Numbered from the stretch's first letter, positions 1 to 6,714 are shown. The stretch: 9,339 bases of DNA from an uncultured Candidatus Melainabacteria bacterium (GCA_937898445.1 CALEJY010000179.1:1-9339), one strand, 5' to 3'. Notes: a model not told the origin generated them from the letters alone. Translations and numbers: made by a program.

Positions 1-5
1 ATGAG

Positions 6-773
6 TTGAATAATAGACTGGATTGCCACGCTATCGCTCGCAATGACGTGAAAAACTTTACCGATAAGGTCTACTCACTATTCACCACTCACCATTCACT
101 TATTCATAACGATACGGTCTTTTCACGTTTCACTTCTCACTTTTCACTTAAAAAGGCAGCATTTACATTGGCTGAGGTATTAATCACTCTCGGCATCATC
201 GGTGTTGTTGCTGCAATGACTATGCCGTCATTAATGCAAAATTACAAAAGACAACAAGCAACTGCCAGAATTAAAAAATTCGTTTCTGTTATCAATCAAG
301 CTCTTATTTCTGCTGAAAATGATTTAGGAGCGAGAGAAGATTGGGTTATTGGTGAAATGAATAATTCCGATTCTGCATATAATTTTTTGAATACATATAT
401 TAAACCATATATAAAAAGTGCTGATATCGAAAAAAGAATGCTTTTTAGTGTAAATATGGCAACTTTAAGATTTGTTGACGGTTCGCAAATGAGTGTAAAA
501 ATTGGCGCTTGTTATGATATTTATTATGATATTAATGGTGAAAAAGGACCTAACGCAAGAGGCAAAGATATTTTTGTATTTATTTTATGCAAAAATGGTG
601 GTTGCAACTTTAATAGCAACCAAGTAAGAGCATTCTATTGCGCTCCGAATGGAGAGCAATATCCTACGCATGAAGCATTAATAAATGAATGCAAAGATAA
701 AGGTTATTATTGTTCAACACTTATTGAACAAAATGGTTATGAGTTTCCGAAAGATTATCCTTTGGGATTATAG
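6..773 (+). CDS. Type IV pilin-like / type II secretion pseudopilin-like protein (5' end uncertain)
   Basis: Probable prepilin exported through the inner membrane and cut by a prepilin peptidase. Residues 49-52 (KKAA) precede F53-T-L-A-E57, giving a cut between A52 and F53 and the usual Glu at mature position 5. Ala replaces the classical Gly at -1. The hydrophobic helix runs from about 53 to 77. The body has a DINGEKGPNARGKDIF stretch (175-190) and a Cys-rich end (C169, C195, C200, C212, C229, C236) closing in NGYEFPKDYP. I know similar motifs from pilin-like families of uncultured gut bacteria. The start is doubtful: TTG at 6 lies inside or beside a repeat, the frame is open to the left edge, GTG at 48 is an alternative, and no in-frame ATG precedes the cleavage site. 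A 52-residue leader is far longer than usual for prepilins, and residues 5-48 are largely translated repeat DNA. Whether it builds a pilus, a secretion pseudopilus or a surface adhesin cannot be told. Confidence 0.8.
   Translation: MNNRLDCHAIARNDVKNFTDKVYSLFTTHHSLIHNDTVFSRFTSHFSLKKAAFTLAEVLITLGIIGVVAAMTMPSLMQNYKRQQATARIKKFVSVINQALISAENDLGAREDWVIGEMNNSDSAYNFLNTYIKPYIKSADIEKRMLFSVNMATLRFVDGSQMSVKIGACYDIYYDINGEKGPNARGKDIFVFILCKNGGCNFNSNQVRAFYCAPNGEQYPTHEALINECKDKGYYCSTLIEQNGYEFPKDYPLGL
19..48. repeat. Dispersed intergenic repeat copy with attgc/gcaat ends
   Basis: The stretch begins tggattgccacgc and ends cgctcgcaatgacg. It has inverted 5-bp ends (ATTGC at 22-26, GCAAT at 40-44) around a GC-rich centre, in contrast to the AT-rich surroundings. 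I recall very similar 'GTCATTGCGAGC...GTGGCAATC' elements scattered between genes in many unrelated bacterial genomes; this is memory, not a search. In the pilin frame it reads LDCHAIARND, a peptide typical of such repeats being translated by gene callers. Confidence 0.6.
75..150 (+). repeat. Two blocks of four TCACNNN heptamers upstream of the pilin signal
   Basis: Block 1 (75-102) is TCACTAT, TCACCAC, TCACCAT, TCACTTA. Block 2 (123-150) is TCACGTT, TCACTTC, TCACTTT, TCACTTA. Each block has an exact 7-nt period, and the blocks start 48 nt apart. Because 48 is a multiple of three, both blocks read in the same frame and give related peptides: YSLFTTHHSL (residues 23-32) and FSRFTSHFSL (39-48). 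The second block abuts the KKAA/FTLAEV prepilin processing site. Confidence 0.8.
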
Positions 774-774
774 A

Positions 775-2487
775 TTAATTGCCTAAAAAAGTTTTGCTTT
801 CAGGTTTCATCAAAGCTTTGTATTGATTATTTGCAGCAAGCTGAGGTTGTTTTATATCTTCAGCTTGTTTGTTTTCTTGAGCTTTTGGAGCATCGGTAGT
901 TTGTGCTTGTTTTGCTTTTTCTTCTGCTAAACGAGCTTTTCTTTTTGCTTCTGATTTGTTTGTCATATAGATATTAAGTTTTGGAATTCCAACACCCAAT
1001 ACCAAGCCAGAATACAAGTAACCTGCAACTTGAGCAATACTCAAAGCTCTCATTTTGCCTTTAGTTTCTTTTCTCAAAGCTTCTGAAACTTTTGCATCTT
1101 TTAATTTGCCTAACAATTGTTTGAAAGACAAAGCTTTTCCGTTTTCAACAACGTCAACACCGGCAGCTTTCAAGCCTCTATGTAATACTTCATCACGAGT
1201 AACCATAGGAGCTTTCATAATTTTATTAAAGAAGCCTTTGCCGTGTTCTTTCTCACTATAGTTTAACAAACTTTGATCCATTGCGTTTGCAGTCATTTTT
1301 GCAACAAAGTTACCTAAAATTAGCCAGTTGAAGAAACCTAAAGTATCTTTTACTACAGATTCTCTAAGTTCATCTTTGTCACGAGCAACCGCAAATCTTG
1401 ACATAATAGTTACGCCATAAATAAATTTGAACTGGTCAAGAGTTGGAATTAATCCTTTGAATTGGATTTTTTTCATCAAGCCGTTCAATCCGCCTTTAAT
1501 TCCAAGTGTTGCAATAATTCCACCACCAAATACCGCAGCAGCTGCTGTTTTTAGGACTTTAAAACCAGCAGAATTATCCTTTTCACGGCCTTCTACACCA
1601 ACAAAACCGTCACTACCTGTTTTCTTTTTAGTAATATAAATATTTAACGGCTGAATTGACATACCAACGGCAGATGCAATACCTATACCAAGCATTGAAC
1701 GACCTAAGTTCATACGTTTCATTGATTTTAAGAATGCGTTTGTATCAATATCTTTGCTTTCTTTGAAAGCATTGCCGACTTTTTCACTTATAAATGTTCT
1801 TGAAACGTTATAAACACTATCCAAAATGTTTGAAATTGAATTTGTTTTTTGATCTTTTGCTAGTCTGAAAGAGTTTTCAGAACCCGTAGAGTTCATAATG
1901 ACTGCTTTTGCATATTCTTTTAAGTCTTTAGAAATTGTTGTAGGAGCATCTTTGCTATTCAAAACTTCTGCATATTTGCCGACAACATCATTGATTTTTT
2001 CTTGTGGAATTGTTTTCCATTCATCACCAACACGAGTTTCAGCACCTTTGAAAACATCTTGCAAGTAGTCATTCAACGGAGCTTGATTTCCTGCTTTAAC
2101 CTGTTTATCCCAAGCTTTTCCTAACAAATCAAGAGTTTCATCATCTACGAATAATTTGTGTGCTTTAATACCATATTTACTGTTAAGAGTAGTTGCAAGA
2201 GCAAGTCCAGCCAATGTTCCATATACACCAACTAAAGAGTGGTTAACTGTACCAGAAGCTTCACGACGACCGGTTTCCATGCCGGCTGCAGGACCTCTGT
2301 TAATCATATCAACCGTAGTTCTCGGAATAACCATTGAACCAAGATCTACTGCGTTAGCACCCCAAGCTTGGTTTGTATCTAAAAATCTCAAGCCTAAAGT
2401 TGCTGCATCGGCTAAACCTTTAAATTGTACGTTTTCTTTGTTGTTTTCTTGTTGTTTTAGTTGGGGTATAATTGGTTGAATTTTCAT
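775..2487 (-). CDS. FKG-motif membrane protein of unknown function, paralog 1
   Basis: A 570-residue protein I cannot assign to a named family. It is homologous along its length to the 578-residue product of the gene just upstream. Shared landmarks in order: a short polar N-terminus ending in QFKG (21-24); an IPRT / GRREASG region (54-57, 73-79); SIQP-x-N-x-x-IT (277-286); a second QFKG followed by L-I-P-T-x-D-Q (342-352); a charged RDKDELRESVVKD motif (369-381); and a final hydrophobic stretch (about 481-503). Hydrophobic, mostly Gly/Ala-rich segments near 84-101, 262-280, 311-332, 383-398 and 481-503 suggest an integral membrane or membrane-inserting protein. There is no obvious cleavable signal peptide. 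A Lys/Ala/Gln-rich tail (about 511-550) follows, then a C-terminal KALMK...FLGN. A third FKG at 146-148 has no counterpart and may be chance. ATG 2487 is preceded by AAGGAG at 10-nt spacing. The stop lies one base from the stop of the convergent pilin-like gene. Confidence 0.85.
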   Translation of the reverse strand: MKIQPIIPQLKQQENNKENVQFKGLADAATLGLRFLDTNQAWGANAVDLGSMVIPRTTVDMINRGPAAGMETGRREASGTVNHSLVGVYGTLAGLALATTLNSKYGIKAHKLFVDDETLDLLGKAWDKQVKAGNQAPLNDYLQDVFKGAETRVGDEWKTIPQEKINDVVGKYAEVLNSKDAPTTISKDLKEYAKAVIMNSTGSENSFRLAKDQKTNSISNILDSVYNVSRTFISEKVGNAFKESKDIDTNAFLKSMKRMNLGRSMLGIGIASAVGMSIQPLNIYITKKKTGSDGFVGVEGREKDNSAGFKVLKTAAAAVFGGGIIATLGIKGGLNGLMKKIQFKGLIPTLDQFKFIYGVTIMSRFAVARDKDELRESVVKDTLGFFNWLILGNFVAKMTANAMDQSLLNYSEKEHGKGFFNKIMKAPMVTRDEVLHRGLKAAGVDVVENGKALSFKQLLGKLKDAKVSEALRKETKGKMRALSIAQVAGYLYSGLVLGVGIPKLNIYMTNKSEAKRKARLAEEKAKQAQTTDAPKAQENKQAEDIKQPQLAANNQYKALMKPESKTFLGN

Positions 2488-2497
2488 AATCTTATTT

Positions 2498-2504
2498 CTC
2501 CTTA
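2498..2504 (-). promoter_or_regulatory. TAAGGAG: stop codon overlapping the next gene's ribosome binding site
   Basis: Read on the minus strand, the TAA ending the upstream paralog (2504-2502) forms the first bases of TAAGGAG, the Shine-Dalgarno sequence for the ATG at 2487. A ribosome finishing the first gene stops on the site that starts the second. This is the usual layout for translational coupling, with only 14 nt between the genes and no room for a separate promoter or terminator. Confidence 0.75.
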
Positions 2505-4238
2505 CGAATTAATAAATGACTTAAATGCTGTGTTATCCTTGATGATGGCTTTTGAAAAATCATCAGCGCCTAATGTCGTCGTTGACGTGGTGGATGATGT
2601 TTTTGCAGAGCCGGAGGAACTCGATGTTTTCGAGCCGGATTCAGCATTTGAGCCTGCGGTGGAGTTTTTGTCCGCATTTAATTTCGCAAGTTCTTCTGCA
2701 CGTTTTTTATTCGTTTTCGACCTAGTGTATAATGGGATAAATACGCCTAATGATAACAATGAGAATACAATGTTACCAAGTTGGCAAATAGTTCTTAATC
2801 TTTTATCTTTTATTGTTGCTAATTCATCAGATGACTTCAAAGAAGTATGTTTAGCCCAATTCCAGAATTTTTGCATTGGGTTAGCACCTTCTTTAGCATC
2901 TTTTAATTTGTTAATCAAATGTGTTCCAGGATTTTTCTTTTCCAAGAATGTTGCAATTCCTTTTGCTACATAATCGCCTAAGAAATAGAAACTTGAGAAT
3001 GTCGCAATGTCACGAACAGTAGCTTCTCTAAGTTCGTTTCTGTCTTCTGAAGCACCCATACGGCTTGCAAATGTAGCAGTAGAAATAATTCTTGCCTGAT
3101 CCATTGTTGGGAAAATTCCCTTGAATTGGAAGATGTTTTTCAAAATAGGTCTATCCATAAACATTGATAAACCACAAACACCTACCATAGAACCGATAGA
3201 AATGAATTTTTGAGCAAGCAATTCAGCTTTTTCTTTAGTTGTCATTTCTTTGTGTTCGTTGTCTTTTCCGAAATCTTTATAAATTGGTGCGCCTTTTTGA
3301 CCTGATGTTTTGTGTGTAATCCATCTGTTTATTGGTTGAATTGAAATTGCAAGCGGATAGATTACACCAAGACCGCCAATACTTTTCCAGTTAACAAGTT
3401 TTGTAGCTTTTTTGAAGTATTGAGATAAGCCATTAGCATCTTTAATATCTTCTTTAATTACGCCACGCAACATTTTAACTGTATCATCACAAAGTGATTC
3501 CAAATTGTTAGAGAAGAAACCTTTGTCTGATTTGAATTTAATATTTTCTGCAATATGAGTTTCTTCAACAATTGAGCGATAAGCTTCTTTAACCTTTTTA
3601 GATGTGTGTTTTTCAGCAAGAACATCATCAACAAGTTCATTTACGGCTCTATCAAGTTTATCATTGCCGATTTTTCCAACAAATTTGCCATTATTGTCAG
3701 TTTTAATCCCAAAAATATCTGCAAAATGTTTAGTTTCAGCACCATCAACACCAGACAAACTACCTAATTCATCTCTGAATGTGTTATAAACCTTTTGTCT
3801 TTGATCTAATGAACTGTCTGCAAAATGAGGAGCATAGAAATCGTGAATTTTGTTAATAGCGTTTTCGTTAGCCCAAGTTGTAGAAAGGTCTGACTTGCCA
3901 AATCCTTTCATAATCGGTTTTTGTAATAATTTAGCAACGCCTGCAACAATAAATCCTGGAATTAAACAGTTAACAATTAACCCGGAAGATTCACGTCTAA
4001 ATGCTTCAAAACCGGCATAGCCGTTAGATTCTTTAGTTTCAATAACAGTACGTGGAACAATAGCTGTAGACAAGTCCAAAACAGATACGTTAACCATAGG
4101 TTGTTTTTCGCACTGTTGAACCAATAAAATAGGCAAATCAGCTAATCCGCCTTTAAATGACGGATTTTTTTGCGTATGATTATCCCTTTTAGGGGTATTG
4201 TTATTTTTTACACTTGCTATACTAACTTTATTTATCAT
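2502..4238 (-). CDS. FKG-motif membrane protein of unknown function, paralog 2
   Basis: A 578-residue protein without a family I can name, first gene of a two-gene operon with its paralog. It shows the same ordered landmarks: a polar N-terminus ending in PSFKG (26-30); IVPRT (60-64) and RRESSG (81-86); SIQPINRWIT (299-308); FQFKGIFPTMDQ (370-381); EDRNELREATVRD (398-410); and a hydrophobic segment at about 483-503. Other hydrophobic segments lie near 86-105, 286-302, 344-362 and 411-429. The middle (about 120-280) is polar, predicted helical, and the least similar to the paralog. A Ser/Thr-rich low-complexity linker (about 525-556) leads to a C-terminal KAIIK...FKSFINS like that of the paralog. 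The conserved charged motif between hydrophobic segments and the conserved ends suggest a defined membrane-associated role; any function would be a guess. ATG 4238 lacks a recognisable Shine-Dalgarno sequence, although a good promoter lies just upstream. Confidence 0.85.
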   Translation of the reverse strand: MINKVSIASVKNNNTPKRDNHTQKNPSFKGGLADLPILLVQQCEKQPMVNVSVLDLSTAIVPRTVIETKESNGYAGFEAFRRESSGLIVNCLIPGFIVAGVAKLLQKPIMKGFGKSDLSTTWANENAINKIHDFYAPHFADSSLDQRQKVYNTFRDELGSLSGVDGAETKHFADIFGIKTDNNGKFVGKIGNDKLDRAVNELVDDVLAEKHTSKKVKEAYRSIVEETHIAENIKFKSDKGFFSNNLESLCDDTVKMLRGVIKEDIKDANGLSQYFKKATKLVNWKSIGGLGVIYPLAISIQPINRWITHKTSGQKGAPIYKDFGKDNEHKEMTTKEKAELLAQKFISIGSMVGVCGLSMFMDRPILKNIFQFKGIFPTMDQARIISTATFASRMGASEDRNELREATVRDIATFSSFYFLGDYVAKGIATFLEKKNPGTHLINKLKDAKEGANPMQKFWNWAKHTSLKSSDELATIKDKRLRTICQLGNIVFSLLSLGVFIPLYTRSKTNKKRAEELAKLNADKNSTAGSNAESGSKTSSSSGSAKTSSTTSTTTLGADDFSKAIIKDNTAFKSFINS

Positions 4239-4268
4239 ATTACGTCTGGTTTATAAAACTACACAACT

Positions 4269-4277
4269 ATTATACCA
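4269..4277 (-). promoter_or_regulatory. Extended -10 promoter for the FKG-paralog operon
   Basis: On the minus strand the bases read TGG-TATAAT, an exact -10 hexamer (4274 to 4269) with the TGn extension. No good -35 sits at 17 bp (CTTTTA), which is tolerable for an extended -10. The predicted start near 4262 would leave a leader of about 24 nt before ATG 4238. Confidence 0.6.
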
Positions 4278-4488
4278 TTACACATTAATATTAAAAGTCA
4301 GGCAAAAAAAAAATTGCCCTCATAGGTGATAATGTTAAGGAGATATTAAGGCCGATTTTTGAATTTTTTATTAAAAATAGAGATATTTTAAATGAATTTT
4401 TTGTATTTTTAGATAAAAACTCAATAAAAAATAAGTATTTATATCAAAAATCATTAAAAATTTAATCAAAAATTTTTGTAAATAATTG

Positions 4489-4512
4489 TTAAGATTACGC
4501 TTAATATCTTAA
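4489..4512. repeat. AT-rich inverted repeat just downstream of cca
   Basis: TTAAGAT (4489-4495) and ATCTTAA (4506-4512) are perfect inverted arms around a 10-nt centre, 14 nt beyond the cca stop. On the minus strand the hairpin is not followed by a strict run of T and its stem is almost all A/T, so it is at best a weak terminator. The remainder of 4239-4525 is A/T homopolymer-rich, with no convincing ORF, RNA gene or further signal apart from the promoter near 4270. Confidence 0.3.
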
Positions 4513-4525
4513 AATTTGTCAAAAT

Positions 4526-5929
4526 TTAGCTATTAAAATAGTTTTTTACAAACTCAATAGCATGGTCTTTTGTCAAAACATCACCTGACAATTGAGCTTC
4601 ATGCAAGGCATCCATGATTTCTCCCAACTCTCTTGAAGGTTTGATGTTTAACAATTGCATAACATCGTTTCCTGTCAATAATTTAGGGAGAGGTTTTAAA
4701 GTTTCTCGAGCTTCCAAATAAAATCTCAATAACATATTCAAATAAGTAATGTTATTTTCAACAATAGCATCAGTGATTTCAGGACCTCTTGCCGATAATC
4801 TGTCAGCTTGTGCCAAAATAATGTCATCAATAGAATTATCATCCATCTTGCGAACAAATCTCATCATAATTTTTTCTGTAATTTGTGGTGAGTTCATTAC
4901 ATGTGATGGATAAATATGATATTTTATCATCATTGAAATGTAATCAATTTGTTTGTTTGAAAGATGCAAGTTTTTCAAAAATTTAACCGCTAATTTTGCG
5001 CCGACATCATCATGTTTGATAAAACGATGTTTTCCTTCTTCAATTGTCCAAGTTGAAAATTTGCCGATATCGTGCATAAATGCAGCTAATTTCAAATGTG
5101 CTAATCTTGAAAAACCGCCAAAATCAACTTTATCCAAATGCTCTTTAACTTCATCTGATGCGGAATTATACAAATTTTGTACTTGTCTTACGGTTTCTAT
5201 TGAATGATGGAACAAATCCAAATGGTGATGAGAGTTTGGAGGAACTTGTTTTAACTCCTTCACAAATGGGAAAATTTCTTCTAAAATCCAAGTTTTATTC
5301 ATATTTTCAAGGGCTTTATCGGTGTATTTCCCTGAAAATAGTGCCATAATCTCATGATTAATTCTCTCAACTGCAGGTTTATGGATTAAATCAGCGTATT
5401 TGCAAACCGCATTAACAGTTTCCGGAGCCAGTTCAAATCCGTATAAGGCTTGAAAACGGTAAACTCTCAACAATCTCAACGGATCATCGACAAAATTTAA
5501 TTCACTTACATAATTCAAGCACTTGTTTTTTATATCTGTTACTCCGCCGGAAATATCGATTAATTCGCCGGTTCTGATGTTTACGGCAATTGCATTTATT
5601 GTCAAATCCCTTCTCATCAAGTCTTTTTCAATAGAATCGCCGACAGGATTTGTAACATCAATATAATTAATTTTGTCTTTCAAAACCAATCTATAAATAC
5701 GATTTTCTTCGTCTAATGGTACAAATGTTGCACCTAACAATTCTGCAAGTTTTAATGAAAAACTTCTTGCATCTTCATCCATTACAATTATATCTCTGTC
5801 AACACTTTCCAGACCCATATAATAGTCACGAACAGTGCCACCAACAAGATAAATTTTGTTATCAAAATTTTCTATAATTTTTGATAAAATCACATCTGAT
5901 TTAATTTTGTCTATAATTATTGAATCCAT
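4526..5929 (-). CDS. cca: tRNA nucleotidyltransferase (CCA-adding family, class II) with HD domain
   Basis: Adds nucleotides to the 3' CCA end of tRNAs in the cytoplasm, using CTP/ATP. The class II head is clear: LVGGTVRDYYMG (28-39) holds the GG, and the metal-binding pair is D44-R-D46. RRDLTINAIA (106-115) is motif B. DDPLRLLRVYRF (148-159) is motif C and ERINHE (188-193) the base-template helix region. The middle has an HD phosphohydrolase-like domain: a His cluster at 234-242, H286-D287 in FMHDIGK, and H306-D307. A C-terminal helical part (GNDVMQLLNI...) resembles the tRNA-binding tail of bacterial enzymes. The length of 467 is normal for the HD-containing type. It overlaps rsmE by 29 nt and has an AGGAA ribosome site about 9 nt before ATG 5929. 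The sequence alone does not separate a full CCA-adding enzyme from a CC- or A-adding one, or from poly(A) polymerase. Confidence 0.9.
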   Translation of the reverse strand: MDSIIIDKIKSDVILSKIIENFDNKIYLVGGTVRDYYMGLESVDRDIIVMDEDARSFSLKLAELLGATFVPLDEENRIYRLVLKDKINYIDVTNPVGDSIEKDLMRRDLTINAIAVNIRTGELIDISGGVTDIKNKCLNYVSELNFVDDPLRLLRVYRFQALYGFELAPETVNAVCKYADLIHKPAVERINHEIMALFSGKYTDKALENMNKTWILEEIFPFVKELKQVPPNSHHHLDLFHHSIETVRQVQNLYNSASDEVKEHLDKVDFGGFSRLAHLKLAAFMHDIGKFSTWTIEEGKHRFIKHDDVGAKLAVKFLKNLHLSNKQIDYISMMIKYHIYPSHVMNSPQITEKIMMRFVRKMDDNSIDDIILAQADRLSARGPEITDAIVENNITYLNMLLRFYLEARETLKPLPKLLTGNDVMQLLNIKPSRELGEIMDALHEAQLSGDVLTKDHAIEFVKNYFNS

Positions 5930-6650
5930 ATATTATATTTCCTAACGCTACAGTAACTGCCGTATCAGCTTTTAAAATAAGTTCTCCAAGTGTTAACATT
6001 GGAATATTGTTTTCTCTAAACAAATCAAATTCTTTTTGAGAAAAACCACCTTCCGGTCCGATTATAACAACTAACTTGTCATCAATATTAATCGGATTTT
6101 TTTGAGTGTAATCAAATAATGACAAATCTGTACATCTTTCGCAAAAAGCAATAACTTTATAACCTTTGTTTTGTAAATTAATAATATTTTCTAATTTGGT
6201 TAGCTCAAAACATGTCGGTACATAAGCTCTTTCGCATTGTTTAGAAGCTTCTAACATAATTCTTTGCCATTTTGGAATTTTCTTTTCAATAACAGAAGTT
6301 GCTAATGCGCAATTGTCTGTATAAATTGGATAAACTCCATCAACACCTAATTCTGTCGCTTTTTCCATAACAAAATTTTGCGCATCACTTCTCAATGGAC
6401 TTTGTGCAAGATATAGTTTGAATAACAATTTCCTTTGTGATTTATAACTATTTTCAATATCAACTTCAATTTCTTTATTTGTAACATTTTCTACAACTGT
6501 TTCATATTGAATTTGATTTTCGTCAATCAATAACAGTCTTTCACCCTTTTTAATTCTTAAAGATTTAGCAAGGTGATTGAAAGTGTCTTTGTCTGAAATT
6601 GTAACCTTGTTATTTATTACATCGTTTGATTTTATGAAAAAATGCGGCAT
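5901..6650 (-). CDS. rsmE: 16S rRNA (uracil1498-N3)-methyltransferase RsmE
   Basis: A SPOUT-fold enzyme that uses S-adenosylmethionine to methylate N3 of U1498 in 16S rRNA of the 30S subunit. Family signs in order: an N-terminal PUA-like part with HLAKSLRIKKGE (26-37); KATELGVDGVYPI (97-109); W128 with EASKQCERAYVP (134-145); the cofactor-knot loop IGPEGGFS (197-204); and LGELILKADTA (221-231). The last motif is more often LRAETA, so R to K and E to D are conservative differences. The length of 249 is typical. ATG 6650 has a strong AAGGAG five bases upstream. It is the first gene of an operon with cca, whose start lies inside its 3' end. Confidence 0.93.
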   Translation of the reverse strand: MPHFFIKSNDVINNKVTISDKDTFNHLAKSLRIKKGERLLLIDENQIQYETVVENVTNKEIEVDIENSYKSQRKLLFKLYLAQSPLRSDAQNFVMEKATELGVDGVYPIYTDNCALATSVIEKKIPKWQRIMLEASKQCERAYVPTCFELTKLENIINLQNKGYKVIAFCERCTDLSLFDYTQKNPINIDDKLVVIIGPEGGFSQKEFDLFRENNIPMLTLGELILKADTAVTVALGNIIYGFNNYRQN

Positions 6651-6670
6651 AACAACTCCTTATATAATAT

Positions 6671-6679
6671 ATTATAACA
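6671..6679 (-). promoter_or_regulatory. Extended -10 promoter for rsmE-cca
   Basis: The minus strand reads TGT-TATAAT, an exact -10 hexamer (6676 to 6671) with the TGn extension. A GTGACA (6697 to 6692) stands 15 bp upstream as a tight -35 candidate. Transcription would begin near 6664, about 14 nt before ATG 6650, just ahead of the ribosome site at 6661-6656. Confidence 0.55.
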
Positions 6680-6694
6680 AAATAGCGATTTTGT
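6677..6694. repeat. Perfect inverted repeat ACAAAAT-AGCG-ATTTTGT (candidate operator)
   Basis: Seven-base arms around a 4-nt centre. It covers the spacer and extended -10 edge of the rsmE promoter, where a bound regulator would block RNA polymerase. It is one of two adjacent inverted repeats between the divergent genes. No known regulator site was recognised. Confidence 0.5.
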
Positions 6695-6695
6695 C

Positions 6696-6714
6696 ACTTT
6701 AAACATATTAAAGT
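6696..6714. repeat. Perfect inverted repeat ACTTTAA-ACATA-TTAAAGT (candidate operator)
   Basis: Seven-base arms around a 5-nt centre, one base from the neighbouring ACAAAAT palindrome. The right arm touches the proposed -35 of the plus-strand gene at 6802, so the pair could serve both divergent transcripts. AT-rich inverted repeats also arise by chance in DNA of this composition. Confidence 0.45.

Noticed and set aside
1..9. ATG at base 1 as a gene start
   Set aside because: It reads ATG AGT TGA and stops at once in that frame. It could be the end of an upstream gene, but nothing supports this.
75..150. CRISPR-like array
   Set aside because: The units are contiguous 7-mers without unique spacers, so this is a simple tandem repeat.
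2461..2973. Plus-strand open frame of 170 codons antisense to the start of one paralog and the 3' end of the other
   Set aside because: It mirrors the low-complexity Ser/Thr-rich tail and coding periodicity of the minus-strand genes. It has no ribosome site and no recognisable domain.
4300..4319. GGCAA - run of A - TTGCC as a terminator or hairpin
   Set aside because: The arms are only five base pairs and the homopolymer sits in the loop instead of following the stem, so it does not look like an intrinsic terminator on either strand.
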